From assembly GCA_910589095.1 (NCBI GenBank), contig CAJUSN010000043.1, positions 1-16,326 of the forward strand: a stretch of 16,326 nucleotides of DNA, written 5' to 3'. Origin of the DNA: an uncultured Muribaculaceae bacterium (GTDB lineage Bacteria > Bacteroidota > Bacteroidia > Bacteroidales > Muribaculaceae). The translations under genes and the position numbers were made by a program. The notes beneath the pieces are model-generated. The model made no database searches. It had not been told where the DNA came from and saw only the letters and a program-made list of their open reading frames with translations. Position 1 is the stretch's first letter. Each line of letters begins with the position of its first letter. Positions 1-5,222 of this stretch are shown here, piece after piece.

Positions 1-702
1 TGGGGCGAGTGCGAAATCGGCGCCGCGGATTATTTCGAGGCTGGAACCTATTATGCATGGGGTACTGTGGAAAATGCCAATAACTGGGAGGCCGCAATTC
101 CATCGGCTTATAAGCCCGTCAACACATCCACTGCTGTTACGGCAGTGTCACGTGACGAAGCTGATCCTACCAAGGCCTATGACGTGGCCAAGGAAGTGCT
201 CGGTGATCAGTGGCACACACCTAATTTTGATGAATGGAACGAAATGATCAACAACTGCGACCTCACTTGGGAAACTGTTAATGATCAACGTCGTCTCTGC
301 TTCACCTCAAAAATCAACGGCAACAGTATTTATTTCACAGGCCACGGTTACATGCGCTCAACAAGCTCTGAGCCGTTGATGAGTTCCAGTATTTTGCTTC
401 AAACATCCGACGGGGCAAACTCCAATATTTATGCCGCTATATATATGGTTCCGCCAAAAGTAGAGGAGCTTGAACGCTACTGCTACTGGCTCCTGCCTAT
501 CCGTCCTGTCTATGGCGATCACCTTGCTTCGATTGGCAGTGTGACTGTCGACAATGACACCGCAGGATTGTTTGACGTTTATGACATCAGCGGTCGTCTC
601 CTCATCCGCTCGGTTGAATACTCCGATGCATGCTCACGCCTGAACTCCGGTATTTACCTCTTCGTGAGCCCCGATGGCCGACGCCTTAAAGTATCTCTTT
701 GA
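1..702 (+). CDS. C-terminal part of a secreted FISUMP-like protein with a T9SS-type C-terminal tail (partial)
   Basis: The reading frame is open from the first base, so the start lies upstream of the window; 233 residues are visible before the TGA at 700-702. Residues about 12-150 resemble the FISUMP/formylglycine-enzyme-like fold common in secreted Bacteroidetes proteins: a YYAWG motif near 17-21, then WHTPNFDEWNEMINNC at about 71-86, matching the usual 'W..PT..EW.ELI.NC' block, then an 'NGNSIYFTGHGY' segment. The last 60 residues look like a Por secretion system sorting domain: VYDISGRLLIRS at about 193-204, LNSGIYLF at about 214-221 and a basic end (GRRLKVSL). By family knowledge such a tail directs export across the outer membrane and removal or anchoring at the surface. 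Its own function is unknown. The fold assignment is moderate; the tail is a recognisable pattern but was not scored against a model. The gene ends 29 bases before a strong hairpin terminator. Confidence 0.75.
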   Translation, partial: WGECEIGAADYFEAGTYYAWGTVENANNWEAAIPSAYKPVNTSTAVTAVSRDEADPTKAYDVAKEVLGDQWHTPNFDEWNEMINNCDLTWETVNDQRRLCFTSKINGNSIYFTGHGYMRSTSSEPLMSSSILLQTSDGANSNIYAAIYMVPPKVEELERYCYWLLPIRPVYGDHLASIGSVTVDNDTAGLFDVYDISGRLLIRSVEYSDACSRLNSGIYLFVSPDGRRLKVSL

Positions 703-731
703 TCCTCTCTCCCATTATCCCTGAATTAAAG

Positions 732-768
732 CAACCCCTCCGGCATCAGTTAAGCGCCGGAGGGGTTG
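732..768. terminator. Bidirectional intrinsic terminator between convergent genes
   Basis: A perfect 13-bp inverted repeat: arm CAACCCCTCCGGC at 732-744, an 11-base loop, and the matching arm at 756-768. T-rich bases follow on the plus side (TTCTATT), and an A-rich run precedes it (T-rich on the minus strand). It lies between the plus-strand gene ending at 702 and the minus-strand gene ending at 792, so it can serve both. Confidence 0.85.
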
Positions 769-791
769 TTCTATTAGATAGAATTGAGTTG

Positions 792-1676
792 TCAATTCAG
801 CAGCAACTCCTTAGCGGCTGGTGTAAGCAGATTCTCCACGTTGTAGGGCATGATGAAAGCTTCCGATGGACCGTAAGAGTAGGGGAGTATATCGTATGGA
901 TTGTAGTGGAACGCTATGTTTCCGTTTATGATATACACATTGTTGACAATCACGGAGGGTGAGTTGATGAGGGCGCGCTTCACATCTTCCACCGACATGG
1001 AATGAGATGCGGCTATGGCCTCTATAATCATAGGCTCAAGCTCTTTCATGGCTCCCTTTTCAAACAGATAGTCCATGGTCACCGCCTGATCCGTGCCCAA
1101 TACGAATGAAAATGGCGTAGCGCCTGAATTAGGGTGCGCTCCACCCATATATTCCGACGAAGTTGCTGAATAGGTCACCGTCTGCTGCGTACATTCTATG
1201 AGCTGTAGCGCCTTGGTGGCGTAGAACTCGCTGATCTCGGCGGCCTGGGGGATGGTATCAACCTCCTCTATCCTCCCTGTGAGTCCATACTGTTCCAAGT
1301 CGGTCACGCTCTTGACAATCGCCTTGCGTATATCTTTGGGTGCATCTATTCCGAATGTGAGCGTCACAATGGAGTCACGCAGATTGTCGATCTTATGCTT
1401 GCCCAAAGCCTCGGGCCACTGTACGGAAGTGTTCAGTGTCACGTACCATACAAGCGAAGTGTCCTCATCCGATGTCACTTTATAGCTTCGTGAGGCGGTT
1501 AGCAGTGACTCTTGCAGCGGAAATTCAGAAATGATGGAATCAACATCGGCACCGGACTCTTTGGCCGGCTTGTCCGCTTTTTTCTCATTGTCTATAGCGG
1601 TGCCTTGACATGCGCTTAAGGCCAGCAACGCCAACGCAGGCGTAAGCAGGTGAAGTGAACGGATCTTTGACTTCAT
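792..1676 (-). CDS. DUF3298 (RsiV-like) domain lipoprotein
   Basis: 294 residues. The N-terminus is a lipoprotein signal: basic MKSKIR, a hydrophobic stretch at 9-21 and the lipobox ALSAC with Cys23, so the mature protein is probably lipidated and membrane attached. The linker after Cys23 is polar (KKADKPAKES). The rest matches the DUF4163/DUF3298 pattern seen in RsiV-like extracytoplasmic proteins: a hydrophobic/beta-rich first half, the signature GGAHPN at 178-183, a segment ending in MDYLFEKGA, and a C-terminal FHYNPYDILPYSYGP stretch. In RsiV this fold belongs to an anti-sigma factor that binds lysozyme, but this copy has no cytoplasmic anti-sigma region or transmembrane helix and no sigma factor gene beside it. 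A simple periplasmic or outer membrane role is therefore more likely; the ligand is unknown. It is monocistronic, with its own promoter candidate at 1729-1760. Confidence 0.85.
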   Translation of the reverse strand: MKSKIRSLHLLTPALALLALSACQGTAIDNEKKADKPAKESGADVDSIISEFPLQESLLTASRSYKVTSDEDTSLVWYVTLNTSVQWPEALGKHKIDNLRDSIVTLTFGIDAPKDIRKAIVKSVTDLEQYGLTGRIEEVDTIPQAAEISEFYATKALQLIECTQQTVTYSATSSEYMGGAHPNSGATPFSFVLGTDQAVTMDYLFEKGAMKELEPMIIEAIAASHSMSVEDVKRALINSPSVIVNNVYIINGNIAFHYNPYDILPYSYGPSEAFIMPYNVENLLTPAAKELLLN

Positions 1677-1728
1677 GATAAGTGTAGGAATAAGAATGGT
1701 GGTTATGATGAGATATATATTTACAATG

Positions 1729-1760
1729 CAAAATTACATCATTAAGTTCATTTGGCGAAA
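1729..1760 (-). promoter_or_regulatory. Bacteroidetes-type promoter of the DUF3298 lipoprotein gene
   Basis: On the minus strand TAATTTTG at 1736-1729 matches the -7 consensus TAnnTTTG exactly. TTTC at 1760-1757, one base off the -33 TTTG, sits 20 nt upstream, which is the usual spacing. It leaves an untranslated leader of about 45 nt. Confidence 0.55.
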
Positions 1761-1834
1761 CAATCTGCAACCAAACATTTTGCTCGGCTCTGAACGCTTC
1801 ATCCCACGCTTGCATCTTACCCTCTCTATCTTTT

Positions 1835-1871
1835 AAAAAGTTAAAAAATACTTAAAGGGTATTAACTTTTT
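1835..1871. repeat. AT-rich inverted repeat upstream of the acpP promoter
   Basis: Arms AAAAAGTTAA (1835-1844) and TTAACTTTTT (1862-1871) are perfect 10-bp complements around a 17-base loop. The right arm ends 10 nt before the -33 box of acpP. No gene ends here, so it is not an obvious terminator; an operator or upstream element is possible. Low sequence complexity raises the chance of coincidence. Confidence 0.4.
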
Positions 1872-1881
1872 TCGGCAAATG

Positions 1882-1913
1882 TTTGAAAATGTGCCACGAA
1901 ATTACTTACTTTG
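1882..1913 (+). promoter_or_regulatory. Promoter of acpP (-33 TTTG and a near -7 box)
   Basis: A TTTG -33 box at 1882-1885 is followed after 20 nt by TTACTTTG at 1906-1913, one base off TAnnTTTG, then GCACC, a common continuation at Bacteroidetes promoters. The predicted start lies near 1920, leaving a leader of about 35 nt before the acpP ATG. Confidence 0.65.
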
Positions 1914-1956
1914 CACCGCAAAAACTAATTGAATATTAATTTTAAATCTCAACATT

Positions 1957-2193
1957 ATGTCAGAAATTGCATCTCGTGTTAAAGCTATCATCGTTGACAA
2001 ACTCGGCGTGGACGAAAACGAAGTTACTGAAACTGCCTCTTTCACTACCGACCTTGGCGCTGACAGCCTTGATACCGTAGAGCTTATCATGGAATTTGAG
2101 AAGGAATTCGGCATCACTATTCCTGATGAAAAAGCCGAAACCATTCAGACTGTAGGCGACGCTGTCGCTTTCATCGAAGCCGCTGAAAAATAA
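1957..2193 (+). CDS. acpP: Acyl carrier protein
   Basis: 78 residues, the usual ACP length, and strongly acidic. It carries growing acyl chains as thioesters on 4'-phosphopantetheine during type II fatty acid synthesis in the cytoplasm. The attachment site is Ser37 in the signature GADSLD (34-39), followed by the recognition helix TVELIMEFE that partner enzymes such as FabF dock on; the four-helix layout ends in AVAFIEAAE. The start is set by MSEIASRVK and by the leader and promoter upstream. No clear Shine-Dalgarno sequence is present, as is normal in this phylum. fabF follows after 111 bases on the same strand, the conserved acpP-fabF order. The hairpin between them probably lowers fabF relative to acpP; this is inference. 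Confidence 0.97.
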   Translation: MSEIASRVKAIIVDKLGVDENEVTETASFTTDLGADSLDTVELIMEFEKEFGITIPDEKAETIQTVGDAVAFIEAAEK

Positions 2194-2212
2194 GTCGTAA
2201 CTGACTTTCAAC

Positions 2213-2243
2213 GCACGTCTCTGATTTATTATTGGAGACGTGC
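2213..2243 (+). terminator. Hairpin between acpP and fabF, probable partial terminator
   Basis: GCACGTCTC (2213-2221) and GAGACGTGC (2235-2243) form a perfect 9-bp stem with a 13-base loop, followed by TTATTTACATTTTT. It starts 19 nt after the acpP stop. No convincing TAnnTTTG promoter was seen between it and fabF, so read-through into fabF is likely and the hairpin may act as an attenuator or a 3'-end stabiliser of the acpP message. Confidence 0.65.
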
Positions 2244-2304
2244 TTATTTACATTTTTGCTAATCTGATTATTCGTAATCTACATTAATAACATAAGTTAG
2301 ATTA

Positions 2305-3573
2305 ATGGAATTAAAACGTGTAGTAGTGACCGGACTCGGAGCTATCACTCCCCTTGGCAACGATGTGCCTTCCACCTGGGAAGCCGCTAAAGCCGGTAAG
2401 AGTGGTGCCGGACCTATCACTCATTTCGACGCTTCTAAATTCAAAACCCAGTTCGCATGCGAGGTTAAGAATTTCAATGCGTCCGATTATATAACCGACC
2501 GTCGCAAGCTCCGTCAGCTCGACCTCTATGCGCAGTATGCTCTCGTTGCAGCCCGTCAGGCTGTGGAAGATAGCGGACTTGAAGCCGTTGAAGGCCTCAA
2601 CCGCAACCGCATCGGTGTTATCGTTGCTGCAGGTATCGGTGGTCTCCACACTTTTGAAGAAGAAGCCGGTTATTATGCCCTCAATCAGGAGAAAGGCCCC
2701 AAATACAATCCTTTCTTCATCCCCAAGATGATTGCCGACATCGCTTCCGGACACATCTCCATGGAGTATGGCTATCACGGCCCCAACTACGGTGTGGTTT
2801 CCGCTTGCGCTTCATCAAACAACGCCATCATCGACGCTTTCAACTACATTCGTCTCGGAAAGGCCGATGCTTTTGTCACCGGTGGTGCTGAAGCTGCTGT
2901 TTTCCCCGCAGGTGTTGGTGGCTTCAACTCGATGCATGCCCTTTCTACCCGCAATGACAGCCCTGAAACAGCTTCGCGTCCGTTCAGCAAGTCGCGCGAC
3001 GGTTTCGTAATCGGTGAAGGTTCTGCCGTGCTCGTCCTCGAAGAGCTTGAACACGCCAAAGCCCGTGGTGCCAAGATATATGCTGAAGTTGTGGGCGGCG
3101 GTATGTCGGCCGATGCCTATCATATCACTGCAACTCATCCCGACGGACTCGGTGCCAAACTCGCCATGCAGATGGCTCTTGATGACGCCGGTATGAAGCC
3201 TGAAGATATTGACTACATCAATGTTCACGGAACTTCAACCCCCGTGGGCGATGTTTCCGAAATCAAGGCAATCGTCGATCTCTTCGGTGAAGCTGCTTAC
3301 AAGCTCAACATCAGCTCTACAAAATCCATGACCGGACACCTCCTCGGTGCAACCGGTGCCATGGAAGCCATCTTCAGTATTATGGCTGTGAAGGAGGATA
3401 TCGTTCCCCCCACAATCAACCATGAAGAGGGCGACGATGACGAAAATATCGACTACAACCTCAACTTCACTTTCAATAAGGCCCAGGAACGCACCGTACG
3501 TGCAGCCCTTTCCAACGCCTTCGGTTTCGGCGGACACAACGCCACCGTTATCGTGAAGAAGTACGAAGAATAA
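2305..3573 (+). CDS. fabF: 3-oxoacyl-[acyl-carrier-protein] synthase II
   Basis: 422 residues, typical for KAS II. It condenses malonyl-ACP with an acyl-ACP, releasing CO2, in the elongation cycle of cytoplasmic fatty acid synthesis. The thiolase-fold catalytic set is intact: nucleophile Cys168 in VSACASS, His308 in NVHGTSTPVGD, Lys340 and His345 in TKSMTGHLLGATGA, and the C-terminal glycine-rich loop NAFGFGGHN (404-412). The N-terminus MELKRVVVTGLGAITPLG is the standard FabF start, which fixes the ATG at 2305. It pairs with acpP upstream. In many bacteria, including Bacteroides, rnc follows fabF; here a terminator and convergent surE follow instead. FabB is not excluded by motif alone, but length, start and acpP linkage favour FabF. 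Confidence 0.97.
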   Translation: MELKRVVVTGLGAITPLGNDVPSTWEAAKAGKSGAGPITHFDASKFKTQFACEVKNFNASDYITDRRKLRQLDLYAQYALVAARQAVEDSGLEAVEGLNRNRIGVIVAAGIGGLHTFEEEAGYYALNQEKGPKYNPFFIPKMIADIASGHISMEYGYHGPNYGVVSACASSNNAIIDAFNYIRLGKADAFVTGGAEAAVFPAGVGGFNSMHALSTRNDSPETASRPFSKSRDGFVIGEGSAVLVLEELEHAKARGAKIYAEVVGGGMSADAYHITATHPDGLGAKLAMQMALDDAGMKPEDIDYINVHGTSTPVGDVSEIKAIVDLFGEAAYKLNISSTKSMTGHLLGATGAMEAIFSIMAVKEDIVPPTINHEEGDDDENIDYNLNFTFNKAQERTVRAALSNAFGFGGHNATVIVKKYEE

Positions 3574-3588
3574 ACTGCTTCAAAAATA

Positions 3589-3623
3589 CGGAATCGCTCC
3601 CCGATTTTTCGGATGCGATTCCG
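3589..3623 (+). terminator. Hairpin after fabF
   Basis: CGGAATCGC (3589-3597) pairs with GCGATTCCG (3615-3623), with an inner CCGA/TCGG stem at 3601-3612 around TTTT. It starts 16 nt after the fabF stop. It has no T-tract of its own but precedes the stronger hairpin at 3635-3671; the two together end the transcript or protect its 3' end. Confidence 0.6.
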
Positions 3624-3634
3624 CCGATAAATGA

Positions 3635-3671
3635 AAAAACCGGGGATTCCATCTGCGACTCCCCGGTTTTT
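3635..3671. terminator. Bidirectional intrinsic terminator between fabF and surE
   Basis: AAAAACCGGGGA (3635-3646) and TCCCCGGTTTTT (3660-3671) form a perfect 12-bp stem with a 13-base loop. A-rich and T-rich ends give a U-tract in both directions. It is centred between the convergent fabF and surE stops. Confidence 0.9.
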
Positions 3672-3689
3672 CATCTTTTCTGATTTAGC

Positions 3690-4469
3690 TCATTGACACT
3701 CTTCCCCAAGCATAGCGCCTATACTCGGTATAAGGTCCGAGGCGGTAGGGTCGGGGCGTACCGGTACAACAGTCACATACTCGCGGTCAAGCCAATAATT
3801 GTCCGTGGCTTCATTGTTGGCGTCCCGGTCAACGAATTGACCTGATAGGAAGTAGAACGGCTTGCCCTGTGGGTCTTTGTAGTCCACATACTCCTCAGTC
3901 CAATAGCCCTCGCTGCTTTTCACGGTCTTGATCCCTTTGGGAATGCATTTGGCCGGAATGTTCACGTTGAGGCACACTCCAGCGGGCAGCCCGTTTTCAA
4001 GAACGGCCCGGGTTATTTTCCTCACAAAGCGTCCGCACTGTGAAAAGTCAGCCTTCCACGAATGGTGGAGCAGCGAGAAGCCTATCGCCGGAATCCCTAT
4101 CATGCATGCTTCAAAGGCCGCCCCCATTGTTCCGGAATACACCACGCAGTTTCCTGCGTTTGAGCCGTGGTTGATACCGGAAAGCATAACCGACACCTTT
4201 CTGTCGGCAAGCACTGTGTGCATGGCAAGCTTCACGCAATCAACGTGGGTACCCGTTACGGCATAAACCTCGGCTCCCGCTATATCCTCGCATCGCTTGA
4301 TGCGGAGCGGAGAATTTACCGTGATGGCAGCCGACTGTCCTGAGCGAGGTTCGCTTGGCGCCACTGCTATCACGTGGCCCATGTCGGCCACCGATTCAAT
4401 GAGATAACGAAGTCCAGGAGCTTCTACTCCGTCATCGTTGCATATCAGTATCAGAGGTTGTTCATTCAT
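3690..4469 (-). CDS. surE: 5'/3'-nucleotidase SurE
   Basis: 259 residues from the chosen ATG at 4469. SurE is a metal-dependent phosphatase of the cytoplasm that hydrolyses nucleoside 5'- and 3'-monophosphates and is linked to stationary-phase survival. Metal ligands are visible: Asp12 and Asp13 in the N-terminal ICNDDG, Ser43 in PRSGQSA, and Asn100 in LSGINHGSNAG. The VTGTHVDCVKLA motif (71-82) corresponds to the family's 'GTPADCV' block. An in-frame upstream ATG at 4523 would add 18 residues, but that extension is Lys/Leu/Thr-rich, comes from an A/T homopolymer stretch, and precedes the conserved beta strand that normally opens the protein; the shorter form matches the usual length. It stands alone, convergent with fabF and divergent from the DUF4293 gene. 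Confidence 0.95.
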   Translation of the reverse strand: MNEQPLILICNDDGVEAPGLRYLIESVADMGHVIAVAPSEPRSGQSAAITVNSPLRIKRCEDIAGAEVYAVTGTHVDCVKLAMHTVLADRKVSVMLSGINHGSNAGNCVVYSGTMGAAFEACMIGIPAIGFSLLHHSWKADFSQCGRFVRKITRAVLENGLPAGVCLNVNIPAKCIPKGIKTVKSSEGYWTEEYVDYKDPQGKPFYFLSGQFVDRDANNEATDNYWLDREYVTVVPVRPDPTASDLIPSIGAMLGEECQ

Positions 4470-4541
4470 TTCGTATGTTGTTAATGTTAAAAACTTATTT
4501 TTTTTCTCTTTTTTGAAACACAAACGCCATTTGGTGTGTTA

Positions 4542-4549
4542 TAGTTTTG
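4542..4549 (+). promoter_or_regulatory. Candidate -7 box for the DUF4293 gene
   Basis: TAGTTTTG matches TAnnTTTG exactly. No TTTG was found at the proper -33 distance (the nearest ends 26 nt upstream), so this is a partial promoter. It would start transcription at about 4556 and give a leader of about 90 nt. Confidence 0.4.
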
Positions 4550-4560
4550 ATACCCGTAAA

Positions 4561-4612
4561 GAACTCATCCAAGATTCATCCATAATGCTTGTTGAAAACG
4601 GCAGATGAGTTC
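4561..4612 (+). promoter_or_regulatory. Inverted repeat at the predicted 5' end of the DUF4293 leader
   Basis: GAACTCATC (4561-4569) and GATGAGTTC (4604-4612) are perfect 9-bp complements enclosing 34 bases. With the candidate -7 box at 4542-4549, the left arm would be the first transcribed segment, so the leader could fold as a closed hairpin ending 34 nt before the ATG. There is no T-tract, so it is not a terminator. The role is unknown: mRNA stabilisation, a regulatory leader, or a DNA operator. Confidence 0.4.
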
Positions 4613-4646
4613 CATAATATGAACCAATTAATCAACTACATCCATT

Positions 4647-5096
4647 ATGATACAGCGTATTCAAACTTTGTTCCTTCTCCTCGCGATCGCATTCACGGTT
4701 GCTTTCTTCTTTGTGCCTTTCGGCTACGCTCCCGTTGTTGATGAAGTGACTCACACCGGTATTCTTCAGCCTCTCAAAGCCGCTGATTTCGTTGGTCTCA
4801 TCGTGCCTTCCGCCGTGTCGGTGATTCTGATGCTCGTGGCTATATTCCTGTTCAAGAATTATCCCATGCAAAAGCTCTTCACTATCTTGAGCGCACTCTC
4901 AGTAGTTGCGACCATCGGAGTAGTCATCTATGCTGTTGTAAGTCCCTATATGGATTCGAATCCTGATGTCACCATCGCCACCGTATGGGGTGGAGGAGGA
5001 CTCTTCCTTGTCGGTGCTCTTATAGCCGATCTGGCAGCTTACCACTATATCTCCAAGGACCAGCGCCTCATCAGAAGCTATGATCGTATTCGCTGA
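4647..5096 (+). CDS. DUF4293 family integral membrane protein
   Basis: 149 residues with four predicted transmembrane helices at about 7-28, 48-69, 77-98 and 112-134, placing it in the inner membrane. The N-terminal MIQRIQTLFLLLA and the C-terminal ISKDQRLIRSYDRIR (135-149) match the DUF4293 family, which is restricted to Bacteroidetes and has no known function; the short basic 'D..LIRS.DRIR' tail is its most recognisable feature. The start is set by the family N-terminus. The 177-base gap to divergent surE contains a -7 candidate and an inverted repeat. A terminator follows at 5160-5210, so the gene is probably transcribed alone. Confidence 0.88.
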   Translation: MIQRIQTLFLLLAIAFTVAFFFVPFGYAPVVDEVTHTGILQPLKAADFVGLIVPSAVSVILMLVAIFLFKNYPMQKLFTILSALSVVATIGVVIYAVVSPYMDSNPDVTIATVWGGGGLFLVGALIADLAAYHYISKDQRLIRSYDRIR

Positions 5097-5159
5097 CACC
5101 TCAGCTGTAACCGATTGACTTGTCGAGGCAAACCTCCACACTCATATCGGAAGAAATAT

Positions 5160-5210
5160 AACCGGGAGCGGTAATCATCCCCATTGCGCGGGTTGTTGCC
5201 GCTCCCGGTT
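5160..5210. terminator. Bidirectional terminator between the DUF4293 gene and murF-alr
   Basis: AACCGGGAGCGG (5160-5171) and CCGCTCCCGGTT (5199-5210) form a perfect 12-bp stem with a 27-base loop. It lies between convergent stops at 5096 and 5223, only 12 nt beyond the murF-alr stop. T-rich flanks are short on both sides (GTTAAT; TATATTTC on the minus strand). Confidence 0.75.
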
Positions 5211-5222
5211 GTTAATGATATA

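Noticed and set aside
699..962. 87-codon plus-strand frame after the first gene
   Set aside because: It reads through the terminator hairpin and antisense to the DUF3298 gene; no homology pattern was recognised.
1585..1815. 76-codon minus-strand frame overlapping the start of the DUF3298 gene
   Set aside because: It overlaps the lipoprotein gene in another frame and crosses its promoter; the translation is His/Tyr-rich without motifs.
4470..4523. 18-residue N-terminal extension of SurE
   Set aside because: It is Lys/Thr-rich and derived from homopolymer-like DNA; the family normally starts just before the NDDG strand, matching the ATG at 4469.
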